64,000 bases of DNA from Prosopocoilus inquinatus (Eukaryota > Arthropoda > Insecta > Coleoptera > Lucanidae). Shown here piece after piece: positions 1 through 11,434 of the stretch (positions are counted from its first letter, which is position 1; each line of letters begins with the position of its first letter). A program made the translations under genes and the position numbers. The notes below the pieces were generated by a model. It saw only the letters and a program-made list of their open reading frames with translations. It had not been told where the DNA came from and ran no database searches. Location: assembly GCA_036172665.1 (NCBI GenBank), contig JAYKNF010000013.1:5084001-5148000 (forward strand). Direction: 5' to 3'.

Positions 1-18
1 ACGTTTTCGGACGCAGCA

Positions 19-167
19 GAAGCTGGAAATAGTTTTAAACGAAACAACACGTATTAGCGTTGTTCCTGTGATGTATCTAATCGATCCTTTCTCATCTATT
101 ATGTTATTTGACGTTTGGACGGACTCCAGTAACTCTGATGTGAGATACAAAGTTCTCGGACGCAGCA
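19..167 (+). repeat. First complete 149-bp monomer (register reference)
   Basis: This unit sets the numbering used for monomer positions. It begins at GAAGCTGG and ends at GGACGCAGCA. It carries the rare variant CCTTTCTCATC at 86, also found at 5897 and 7983, which are 39 and then 14 monomers further on. Main diagnostic variable sites are: 18-22 (AAACG, GAACG, TAACG, AGACG or AAATG), 31-35 (GTATT, GCATT or ATATT after the AACAAC arm), 53 (A or C), 63 (T or A, giving AATCG or AAACG), 73-83 (CTCATCTATC, CTTATCTAAC, CTTAGCTACT or CTCAGTTCTC), 91-92 (GAC, GGC, GTC, TTC or TAC), and the join 147-3 (CAGAAG, CAGCAG, CAGGAG, CGGAAG, CTGAAG or CAGCTG). Combinations of these define the subtypes that build the higher-order repeats. 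Confidence 0.95.
43..64. repeat. AACAAC-N10-GTTGTT dyad (representative copy)
   Basis: The two 6-bp arms are perfect reverse complements separated by 10 bases. They occupy monomer positions 25-30 and 41-46 and recur in most monomers. Exceptions carry substitutions in one arm: GAAGCAACAC, GAACCAACAC, GAAACAGCAC or GCGTTTTTCC. The dyad could form a small hairpin or be a symmetric protein site. Neither is shown by the sequence, and a 6-bp AT-rich arm is weak. Confidence 0.7.
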
Positions 168-769
168 GAAGCTGGAAATAGTTTTGAACGAAACAACACG
201 TATTAGCGTTGTTCCTGTGCTGTATCTAATCGATCCTTACTCATCTATCATGTTATTTTACGTTTGGATGGACTCCAGTAACTCTGATGTGAGATACGAC
301 GTTTTCGGACGCAGCAGAAGCTGGAAATAATTTTAAACGAAACAGCACGCATTAGCGATGTTCCTGGGATGTATCTAATCGATCCTTACTCATCTATCAT
401 GTTATTTTACGTTTGGATGGACTCCAGTAACTCTGATGTGAGATACAAATTTCTCGGACGCAGCAGAAGCTGGAAATAGTTTTGAACGAAACAACACGTA
501 TTAGCGTTGTTCCTGTGATGTATCTAAACGATCCTTACTTATCTAACATATTATATGACGTTTGGATGGACTCCAGTAACTCTAATGTGAGATACGAAGT
601 TTTCGGACGTAGCAGCAGCTGGAAATAGTTTTAAACGAAACAACACATATTAGCGTTGTTCCTGTGATGTATCTAATCGATCCTTACTCATCTACCATGT
701 TATTTGACGTTTGGACGGACTCCAGTAACTCTGATGTGAGATACAAAGTTCTCGGACGCAGCAGAAGCT

Positions 770-2045
770 GGAAATAGTTTTGAACGAAGCAACACGTATT
801 AGCGTTGTTCCTGTGATGTATCTAAACGATCCTTACTTATCTAACATGTTATTTGACGTTTGGATGGACTCCAGTAACTCTAATGTGAGATACGAAATTT
901 TCGGACGCAGCAGCAGCTGGAAATAGTTTTAGACGAAACAACACATATTAGCGTTGTTCCTGTGATGTATCTAATCGATCCTTACTCATCTATCATGTTA
1001 TTTGACGTTTGGACGGACTCCAGTAACTCTGATGTGAGATACAAAGTTCTCGGACACAGCAGAAGCTGGAAATAGTTTTGAACGAAACAACACGTATTAG
1101 CGTTGTTCCTGTGATGTATCTAAACGATCCTTACTTATCTAACATGTTATTTGACGTTTGGATGGACTCCAGTAACTCTAATGTGAGATACGAAATTTTC
1201 GGACGCAGCAGCAGCTGGAAATAGTTTTAGACGAAACAACACATATTAGCGTTGTTCCTGTGATGTATCTAATCGATCCTTACTCATCTATCATGTTATT
1301 TGACGTTAGAACGGACTCCAGTAACTCTGATGTGAAATACAAAGTTCTCGGACGCAGCAGAAGCTGGAAATAGTTTTAAACGAAACAACACGTATTAGCG
1401 TTGTTCCTGTGCTGTATCTAATCGATCCTTACTCATCTATCATGTTATTTGGCGTTTCGATGGACTCCAGTAACTCTGATGTGAGATACAAAGTTTTTGG
1501 ACGCAGCAGAAGCTGGAAATAGTTTTGAACGAAACAACACGTATTAGCGTTGTTCCTGTGATGTATCTAATCGATCCTTACTTATCTAACATATTATATG
1601 ACGTTTGGATGGACTCCAGTAAGTCTGATGTGAGATACAAAGTTTTTGGACGCAGCAGCTGCTGGAAATAGTTTTAAACGAAACAACACGTATTAGCGTT
1701 GTTCCTGTGCTGTATCTAATCGATCCTTACTTATCTATCATGTTATTTGACGTTTCGATGGAATCCAGTAACTCTGATGTGAGATACGAAGTTTTCGGAC
1801 GCAGCAGAAGCTGGAAATAGTTTTGAACGAAACAACACGTATTAGCGTTGTTCCTGTGATGTATCTAAACGATCCTTACTTATCTAACATATTATATGAC
1901 GTTTGGATGGACTCCAGTAAGTCTGATGTGAGATACAAAGTTCTTGGACGCAGCAGCTGCTGGAAATAGTTTTAAAGGAAACAACACGTATTAGCGTTGT
2001 TCCTGTGCTGTATCTAATCGATCCTTACTTATCTATCATGTTATT
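770..2045 (+). repeat. Dispersed segment related to the 15-monomer unit, distal copy
   Basis: This stretch aligns with about 8220-9495 at an offset of 7450 bp (50 monomers). Both carry the CGGACACAGC variant (1051 and 8501), the GACGTTAG variant (about 1305 and 8752) and two CAGCAGCTGCTG units. The same monomer order forms a large part of the 2232-bp unit at 9590-18998. The segment is therefore a relative of the sequence that was later amplified. Boundaries are eye-aligned. Confidence 0.75.
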
Positions 2046-2990
2046 TGACGTTTGGATGGACTCCAGTAACTCTGATGTGATATACAAAGTTTTTGGACGC
2101 AGCAGAAGCTGGAGGTAGTTTTGAACGAAACAACACATATTAGCGTTGTTCCTGTGATGTATCTAATCGATCCTTACTTAGCTACTATGTTATTTGACGT
2201 TTCGATGTACTCCAGTAACTCTAATGTGAGATACGAAATTTTCGGACGCAGCAGCAGCTGGAAATAGTTTTAAACGAAACAACACATATTAGCGTTGTTC
2301 CTGTGATGTATCTAATCGATCCTTACTCATCTATCATGTTATTTGGCGTTTCGATGGACTCCAGTAACTCTGATGTGAGATACAAAGTTCTCGGACGCAG
2401 CAGAAGCTGGAAATAGTTTTGAACGAAACAACACGTATTAGCGTTGTTCCTGTGATGTATCTAAACGATCCTTACTTATCTAACATGTTATTTGACGTTT
2501 GGATGGACTCCAGTAAGTCTGATGTGAGATACAAAGTTTTTGGACGCAGCAGGAGTTGGAAATAGTTTTAAACGAAACAACACGTATTAGCGTTGTTCCT
2601 GTGCTGTATCTAATCGATACTTACTTATCTATCATGTTATTTGACGTTTCGATAAACTCCAGTAACTCTGATGTGAGATACGACGTTTTCGGACGCAGCA
2701 GAAGCTGGAAATAGTTTTAAACGAAACAACACGCATTAGCGATGTTCCTGTGAAGTATCTAATCGATCCTTACTCATCTATCATGTTATTTGACGTCTCG
2801 ATGGACTCCAGTAACTTTGATGTGAGATACGAAGTTCTCGGACGCAGCTGAAGCTAGAAATAGTTTTAAACGAAACAACACGTATTAGCGTTATTCCTGT
2901 GATGTATCTAATCGATCCTTACTCATCTATCAAGTTATTTGACGTTTGGAGGGACTCCAGTAACTCTGATGTGAGATACAGTGTTTACGG
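1501..2990 (+). repeat. 10-monomer higher-order unit, copy 1 (1490 bp)
   Basis: This segment matches 2991-4480 at an offset of exactly 1490 bp, which is 10 x 149. Shared private landmarks include GATAAACTCC at 2651 and 4141, GTGTTTACGG at 2981 and 4471, and the subtype with AACATATTATATGACG. The segments just before 1501 and 2991 differ, so the match begins close to these positions. Copy 1 contains two CAGCTGCTGG-type units and one CTGAAG-type unit. Confidence 0.9.
1653..1664. repeat. Perfect 12-bp palindrome CAGCAGCTGCTG (first of many)
   Basis: In one monomer subtype the usual CAGCAGAAGCTG junction reads CAGCAGCTGCTG, a perfect palindrome. In the first 24 kb it usually sits in or beside the AACATATTATATGACG subtype. 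It recurs near 1950, 3146, 3440, 4783, 9102 and 9401, and twice in each 2232-bp unit. The consensus keeps only a 4-bp arm here (CAGC and GCTG), so the full palindrome is subtype-specific. Confidence 0.8.
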
Positions 2991-4540
2991 ACGCAGCAGA
3001 AGCTGGAAATAGTTTTGAACGAAACAACACGTATTAGCGTTGTTCCTGTGATGTATCTAATCGATCCTTACTTATCTAACATATTATATGACGTTTGGAT
3101 GGACTCCAGTAAGTCTGATGTGAGATACAAAGTTTTTGGACGCAGCAGCTGCTGGAAATAGTTTTAAACGAAACAACACGTATTAGCGTTGTTCCTGTTC
3201 TGTATCTAATCGATCCTTACTTATCTATCATGTTATTTGACGTTTCGATGGAATCCAGTAACTCTGATGTGAGATACGAAGTTTTCGGACGCAGCAGAAG
3301 CTGGAAATAGTTTTGAACGAAACAACACGTATTAGCGTTGTTCCTGTGATGTATCTAAACGATCCTTACTTATCTAACATATTATATGACGTTTGGATGG
3401 ACTCCAGTAAGTCTGATGTGAGATACAAAGTTCTTGGACGCAGCAGCTGCTGGAAATAGTTTTAAACGAAACAACACGTATTAGCGTTGTTCCTGTGCTG
3501 TATCTAATCGATCCTTACTTATCTATCATGTTATTTGACGTTTGGATGGACTCCAGTAACTCTGATGTGATATACAAAGTTTTTGGATGCAGCAGAAGGT
3601 GGAGGTAGTTTTGAACGAAACAACACATATTAGCGTTGTTCCTGTGATGTATCTAATCGATCCTTACTTAGCTACTATGTTATTTGACGTTTCGATGTAC
3701 TCCAGTAACTCTAATGTGAGATACGAAATTTTCGGACGCAGCAGCAGCTGGAAATAGTTTTAAACGAAACAACACATATTAGCGTTGTTCCTGTGATGTA
3801 TCTAATCGATCCTTACTCATCTATCATGTTATTTGGCGTTTCGATGGACTCCAGTAACTCTGATGTGAGATACAAAGTTCTCGGACGCAGCAGAAGCTGG
3901 AAATAGTTTTGAACGAAACAACACGTATTAGTGTTGTTCCTGTGATGTATCTAAACGATCCTTACTTATCTAACATGTTATTTGACGTTTGGATGGACTC
4001 CAGTAAGTCTGATGTGAGATACAAAGTTTTTGGACGCAGCAGGAGTTGGAAATAGTTTTAAACGAAACAACACGTATTAGCGTTGTTCCTGTGCTGTATC
4101 TAATCGATACTTACTTATCTATCATGTTATTTGACGTTTCGATAAACTCCAGTAACTCTGATGTGAGATACGACGTTTTCGGACGCAGCAGAAGCTGGAA
4201 ATAGTTTTAAACGAAACAACACGCATTAGCGATGTTCCTGTGAAGTATCTAATCGATCCTTACTCATCTATCATGTTATTTGACGTCTCGATGGACTCCA
4301 GTAACTTTGATGTGAGATACGAAGTTCTCGGACGCAGCTGAAGCTAGAAATAGTTTTAAACGAAACAACACGTATTAGCGTTATTCCTGTGATGTATCTA
4401 ATCGATCCTTACTCATCTATCAAGTTATTTGACGTTTGGAGGGACTCCAGTAACTCTGATGTGAGATACAGTGTTTACGGACGCAGCAGAAGCTGGAAAT
4501 AGTTTTGAACGAAACAACACGTATTAGCGTTGTTCCTGTG
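2991..4540 (+). repeat. 10-monomer higher-order unit, copy 2 (1490 bp plus short overrun)
   Basis: This is the direct tandem copy of 1501-2990. The match runs on about 50 bp past the 1490-bp unit and breaks near 4540, where the third round switches from TGTGATG to TGTGCTG. A few substitutions separate the copies, for example GCAGCAGAAG at 2100 against GCAGCAGAAG-to-GTGG changes near 3590-3601. Tandem duplication by unequal exchange is the simplest explanation. Confidence 0.88.
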
Positions 4541-7500
4541 CTGTATCTAATCGATCCTTACTCATCTATCATGTTATTTGGCGTTTCGATGGACTCCAGT
4601 AACTCTGATGTGAGATACAAAGTTTTTGGACGCAACAGAAGCTGGAAATAGTTTTGAACGAAACAACACGTATTAGCGTTGTTCCTGTGATGTATCTAAT
4701 CGATCCTTACTTATCTAACATATTATATGACGTTTGGATGGACTCCAGTAAGTCTGATGTGAGATACAAAGTTTTTGGACGCAGCAGCTGCTGGAAATAG
4801 TTTTAAACGAAACAACACGTATTAGCGTTGTTCCTGTGCTGTATCTAATCGATCCTTACTTATCTACTATGTTATTTGACGTTTCGATGGACTCCAGTAA
4901 CTATGATGTGAGATACGAAATTTCCGGACGCAGCAGAAGCTGGAAATAGTTTTAAACGAAACAACACGCATTAGCGTTGTTCCTGTGATGTATCTAATCG
5001 ATCCTTACTCATCTCTCATGTTATTTGGCGTTTCGATGGACTCCAGTAACTTTAATGTGAGTTACGAAGTTCTCGGACGCAGCAGAAGCTGGAAATAGTT
5101 TTGAACGAAACAACACGTATTAGCGTTGTTCCTGTGCTGTATCTAATCGATCCTTACTCATCTATCATGTTATTTTACGTTTGGATGGACTCCAGTAACT
5201 CTGATGTGAGATACGACGTTTTCGGACGCAGCAGAAGCTGGAGGTAGTTTTGAACGAAACAACACGTATTAGCGTTGTTCCTGTGATGTATCTAATCGAT
5301 CCTTACTTAGCTACTATGTTATTTGACGTTTCGATGGACTCCAGTAACTCTAATGTGAGATACGAAATTTTCGGACGCAGCAGCAGCTGGAAATAGTTTT
5401 AAACGAAACAACACATATTAGCGTTGTTCCTGTGATGTATCTAATCGATCCTTACTCATCTATCATGTTATTTGGCGTTTCGATGGACTCCAGTAACACT
5501 GATGTGAGATACAAAGTTCTCGGACGCAGCAGAAGCTGGAAATAGTTTTGAACGAAACAACACGTATTAGCGTTGTTCCTGTGATGTATATAAACGATCC
5601 TTATTTATCTAACATGTTATTTGACGTTTGGATGGACTCCAGTAAGTCTGATGTGAGATACAAAGTTTTTGGACGCAGCAGGAGCTGGAAATAGTTTTAA
5701 ACGAAACAACACGTATTAGCGTTGTTCCTGTGCTGTATCTAATCGATCCTTACTTATCTATCATGTTATTTGACGTTTCGATGGACTCCAGTAACTCTGA
5801 TGTGAGATACGACGTTTTCGGACGCAGCAGAAGCTGGAAATAGTTTTAAACGAAACAACACGTATTAGCGTTGTTCCTGTGATGTATCTAATCGATCCTT
5901 TCTCATCTATTATGTTATTTGACGTTTGGACGGACTCCAGTAACTCTGATGTGAGATACGACGTTTTCGGACGCAGCAGAAGCTGGAAATAGTTTTAAAC
6001 GAAACAACACGCATTAGCGATGTTCCTGGGATGTATCTAATCGATCCTTACTCATCTATCATGTTATTTTACGTTTGGATGGACTCCAGTAACTCTGATG
6101 TGAGATACAAAGTTTTTGGACGCAGCAGAAGCTGGAAATAGTTTTGAACGAAACAACACGTATTAGCGTTGTTCCTGTGATGTATCTAATCGATCCTTAC
6201 TTAGCTACTATGTTATTTGACGTTTCGATGGACTCCAGTAACTCTAATGTGAGATACGAAATTTTCGGACGTAGCAGCAGCTGGAAATAGTTTTAAACGA
6301 AACAACACATATTAGCGTTGTTCCTGTGATGTATCTAATCGATCCTTACTCATCTACCATGTTATTTGACGTTTGGACGGACTCCAGTAACTCTGATGTG
6401 AGATACAAAGTTCTCGGACGCAGCAGAAGCTGCAAATAGTTTTGAACGAAGCAACACGTATTAGCGTTGTTCCTGTGATGTATCTAAACGATCCTTACTT
6501 ATCTGACATGTTATTTGACGTTTGGATGGACTCCAGTAACTCTAATGTGAGATACGAAATTTTCGGACGCAGCAGCAGCTGGAAATAGTTTTAGACGAAA
6601 CAACACATATTAGCGTTGTTCCTGTGATGTATCTAATCGATCCTTACTCATCTATCATGTTATTTGACGTTTGGACGGACTCCAGTAACTCTGATGTGAG
6701 ATACAAAGTTCTCGGACACAGCAGAAGCTGGAGAGAGTTTTGAAAGAAACAACACATATTAGCGTTGTTCCTGTGATGTATCTAATCGATCCTTACTTAG
6801 CTACTATGTTATTTGACGTTTCGATGTACTCCAGTAACTCTAATGTGAGATACGAAATTTTCGGACGCAGCAGCAGCTGGAAATAGTTTTAAACGAAACA
6901 ACACATATTAGCGTTGTTCCTGTGATGTATCTAATCGATCCTTACTCATCTATCATGTTATTTGGCGTTTCGATGGACTCCAGTAACTCTGATGTGAGAT
7001 ACAAAGTTCTCGGACGCAGCAGAAGCTGGAAATAGTTTTGAACGAAACAACACGTATTAGCGTTGTTCCTGTGATGTATCTAAACGATCCCTACTTATCT
7101 AACATGTTATTTGACGTTTGGATGGACTCCAGTAAGTCTGATGTGAGATACAAAGTTTTTGGACGCAGCAGGAGCTGGAAATAGTTTTAAACGAAACAAC
7201 ACGTATTAGCGTTGTTCCTGTGCTGTATCTAATCGATCCTTACTTATCTATCATGTTATTTGACGTTTCGATAAACTCCAGTAACTCTGATGTGAGATAC
7301 GACGTTTTCGGACGCAGCAGAAGCTGGAAATAGTTTTAAACGAAACAACACGCATTAGCGATGTTCCTGTGAAGTATCTAATCGATCCTTACTCATCTAT
7401 CATGTTATTTGACGTTTGGATGGACTCCAGTAACTTTGATGTGAGATACAAAGTTTTTGGACGCAGCAGAAGCTGGAAATAGTTTTGAACGAAACAACAC

Positions 7501-8219
7501 GTATTAGCGTTGTTCCTGTGATGTATCTAATCGATCCTTACTCATCTATCATGTTATTTGACGTTTGGACGGACTCCAGTAACTCTGATGTGAGATACAA
7601 AGTTCTCGGACGCAGCAGAAGCTGGAAATAGTTTTGAACGAAACAACACGTATTAGCGTTGTTCCTGTGATGTATCTAAACGATCCTTACTTAAATAACA
7701 TGTTATTTGAGGTTTGGATGGACTCCAGTAAGTCTGATGTGAGATACAAAGTTTTTGGACGCAGCAGGAGCTGGAAATAGTTTTAAACAAAACAACACGT
7801 ATTAGCGTTGTTCCTGCGCTGTATCTAATCGATCCTTACTTATCTATCATGTTATTTGTCGTTTCGATGGACTCCAGTAACTCTGATGTGAGATACGACG
7901 TTTTCGGACGCAGCAGAAGCTGGAAATAGTTTTAAACGAAACAACACGTATTAGCGTTGTTCCTGTGATGTATCTAATCGATCCTTTCTCATCTATTATG
8001 TTATTTGACGTTTGGATGGACACCAGTAACTCTGATGTGAGATACGAAGTTCTCTTACGCAGCAGAAGCTGGAAATAGTTTTAAACGAAACAACACGCAT
8101 TAGCGTTGTTCCTGTGATGTATCTAATCGATCCTTACTCATCTATCATGTTATTTGGCGTTTCGATGGACTCCAGTAACTTTGATGTGAGATACGACGTT
8201 CTCGGACGCAGCAGAAGCT

Positions 8220-9495
8220 GGAAATAGTTTTGAACGAAGCAACACGTATTAGCGTTGTTCCTGTGATGTATCTAAACGATCCTTACTTATCTAACATGTT
8301 ATTTGACGTTTGGATGGACTCCAGTAACTCTAATGTGAGATACGAAATTTTCGGACGCAGCAGCAGCTGGAAATAGTTTTAGACGAAACAACACATATTA
8401 GCGTTGTTCCTGTGATGTATCTAATCGATCCTTACTCATCTATCATGTTATTTGACGTTTGGACGGACTCCAGTAACTCTGATGTGAGATACAAAGTTCT
8501 CGGACACAGCAGAAGCTGGAAATAGTTTTGAACGAAACAACACGTATTAGCGTTGTTCCTGTGATGTATCTAAACGATCCTTACTTATCTAACATGTTAT
8601 TTAACGTTTGGATGGACTCCAGTAACTCTAATGTGAGATACGAAATTTTCGGACTCAGCAGCAGCTGGAAATAGTTTTAGACGAAACAACACATATTAGC
8701 GTTGTTCCTGTGATGTATCTAATCGATCCTTACTCTTCTATCATGTTATTTGACGTTAGGACGGACTCCAGTAACTCTGATGTGAAATACAAAGTTCTCG
8801 GACGCAGCAGAAGCTGGAAATAGTTTTGAACGAAACAACACGTATTAGCGTTGTTCCTGTGCTGTATCTAATCGATCCTTACTCATCTATCATGTTATTT
8901 GGCGTTTCGATGGACTCCAGTAACTCTGATGTGAGATACAAAGTTTTTGGACGCAGCAGAAGCTGGAAATAGTTTTGAACGAAACAACACGTATTAGCGT
9001 TGTTCCTGTGATGTATCTAATCGATCCTTACTTATCTAACATATTATATGACGTTTGGATGGACTCCAGTAAATCTGATGTGAGATACAAAGTTTTTGGA
9101 CGCAGCAGCTGCTGGAAATAGTTTTAAACGAAACAACACGTATTAGCGTTGTTCCTGTGCTGTATCTAATCGATCCTTACTTATCTATCATGTTATTTGA
9201 CGTTTCGATGAACTCCAGTAACTCTGATGTGAGATACGAAGTTCTCGGACGCAGCAGAAGCTGGAAATAGTTTTGAACGAAACAACACGTATTAGCGTTG
9301 TTCCTGTGATGTATCTAAACGATCCTTACTTATCTAACATATTATATGACGTTTGGATGGACTCCAGTAAGTCTGATGTGAGATACAAAGTTCTTGGACG
9401 CAGCAGCTGCTGGAAATAGTTTTAAACGAAACAACACGTATTAGCGTTGTTCCTGTGCTGTATCTAATCGATCCTTACTTATCTATCATGTTATT
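8220..9495 (+). repeat. Dispersed segment related to the 15-monomer unit, proximal copy
   Basis: The segment aligns to the copy at 770-2045 and also to 10306 onward at an offset of 2086 bp (14 monomers). Unlike the amplified units, its AACATATTATATGACG monomer near 9338 lacks the 3-bp deletion seen at 11421, 13653, 15885 and 18117. It therefore looks like a pre-amplification version directly beside the amplified block. It also holds TTATTTAACG near 8600, which the amplified units share. Confidence 0.78.
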
Positions 9496-11420
9496 TGACG
9501 TTTCGATGGACTCCAGTAACTCTGATGTGAGATACGAAGTTTTCGGACGCAGCAGAAGCTGGAAATAGTTTTGAACGAAACAACACGCATTAGCGTTGTT
9601 CCTGTGATGTATCTAATCGATCCTTACTCATCTATCATGTTATTTTTCGTTTCGATGGACTCCAGTAACTCTGATGTGAGATACAAAGTTTACGGACGCA
9701 GCAGAAGCTGGAAATAGTTTTAAATGAAACAACACGTATTAGCGTTGTTCCTGTGATGTATCTAATCGATCCTTACTCATCTATCATGTTATTTGACGTT
9801 TGGATGGACTCCAGTAACCCTGATGTGAGATACGAAATTTTCGGACGCAGCGGAAGCTGGAAATAGTTTTAAACGAAACAACACGCATTAGCGTTGTTCC
9901 TGTGATGTATCTAATCGATCCCTACTCATCTATCATGTTATTTTACGTTTGAATGGACTCCAGTAACTCTGATGTGATATACAAAGTTTTTGGACGCAGC
10001 AGAAGCTGGAGGTAGTTTTGAACGAAACAACACATATTAGCGTTGTTCCTGTGATGTATCTAATCGATCCTTACTTAGCTACTATGTTATTTGACGTTTC
10101 GATGTACTCCAGTAACTCTAATGTGAGATACGAAATTTTCGGACGCAGCAGCAGCTGGAAATAGTTTTAAACGAAACAACACATATTAGCGTTGTTCCTG
10201 TGATGTATCTAATCGATCCTTACTCATCTATCATGTTATTTGGCGCTTCGATGGACTCCAGTAACTCTGATGTGAGATACAAAGTTCTCGGACGCAGCAG
10301 AAGCTGGAAATAGTTTTGAACGAAACAACACGTATTAGCGTTGTTCCTGTGATGTATCTAAACGATCCTTACTTATCTAACATGTTATTTGACGTTTGGA
10401 TGGACTCCAGTAACTCTAATGTGAGATACGAAATTTTCGGACGCAGCAGCAGCTGGAAATAGTTTTAGACGAAACAACACATATTAGCGTTGTTCCTGTG
10501 ATGTATCTAATCGATCCTTACTCATCTATCATGTTATTTGACGTTTGGACGGACTCCAGTAACTCTGATGTGAGATACAAAGTTCTCGGACACAGCAGAA
10601 GCTGGAAATAGTTTTGAACGAAACAACAGGTATTAGCGTTGTTCCTGTGATGTATCTAAACGATCCTTACTTATCTAACATGTTATTTAACGTTTGGATG
10701 GACTCCAGTAACTCTAATGTGAGATACGAAATTTTCGGACGCAGCAGCAGCTGGAAATAGTTTTAGACGAAACAACACATATTAGCGTTGTTCCTGTGAT
10801 GTATCTAATCGATCCTTACTCATCTATCATGTTATTTGACGTTAGGACGGACTCCAGTAACTCTGATGTGAAATACAAAGTTCTCGGACGCAGCAGAAGC
10901 TGGAAATAGTTTTGAACGAAACAACACGTATTAGCGTTGTTCCTGTGCTGTATCTAAGCGATCCTTACTCATCTATCATGTTATTTGGCGTTTCGATGGA
11001 CTCCAGTAACTCTGATGTGAGATACAAAGTTTTTGGACGCAGCAGAAGCTGGAAATAGTTTTGAACGAAACAACACGTATTAGCGTTGTTCCTGTGATGT
11101 ATCTAATCGATCCTTACTTATCTAACATATTATATGACGTTTGGATGGACTCCAGTAAGTCTGATGTGAGATACAAAGTTTTTGGACGCAGCAGCTGCTG
11201 GAAATAGTTTTAAACGAAACAACACGTATTAGCGTTGTTCCTGTGCTGTATCTAATCGATCCTTACTTATCTATCATGTTATTTGACGTTTCGATGGACT
11301 CCAGTAACTCTGATGTGAGATACGAAGTTTTCGGACGCAGCAGAAGCTGGAAATAGTTTTGAACGAAACAACACGTATTAGCGTTGTTCCTGTGATGTAT
11401 CTAAACGATCCTTACTTATC

Positions 11421-11434
11421 TAACATATATGACG
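11421..11434 (+). other. 3-bp deletion in AT-rich monomer segment, unit 1
   Basis: The sequence reads AACATATATGACG where the parent subtype has AACATATTATATGACG. The lost triplet lies inside a TAT/ATA run, as expected of slippage. The parent form is present at about 9338 just upstream, so the change arose at or just before amplification of this block. Confidence 0.95.

Larger units (their letters stand above)
1..9589 (+). repeat. Left mosaic region of the satellite array
   Basis: About 64 monomers of mixed subtypes lie here without one dominant higher-order period. Two longer-range relationships are visible: the 10-monomer tandem duplication at 1501-4540, and a segment at about 770-2045 that recurs at about 8220-9495 at an offset of 7450 bp (50 monomers). 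A shorter match joins about 580-1060 to 6242-6722 at an offset of 5662 bp (38 monomers), including the shared rare variant CGGACGTAGCAGCAG at 604 and 6266. No length-changing indel was found in this region. The monomers differ more from each other than those of the next block, which suggests an older or less homogenised part of the array; that age statement is inference. Confidence 0.85.

Noticed and set aside
9642..9680. CENP-B box-like match (TTCG-N4-A-N2-C in TTCGATGGACTCCAG)
   Set aside because: Only about seven of the nine core positions of the mammalian box fit, and the CGGG end is absent. One partial match in a frequent monomer variant is expected by chance.
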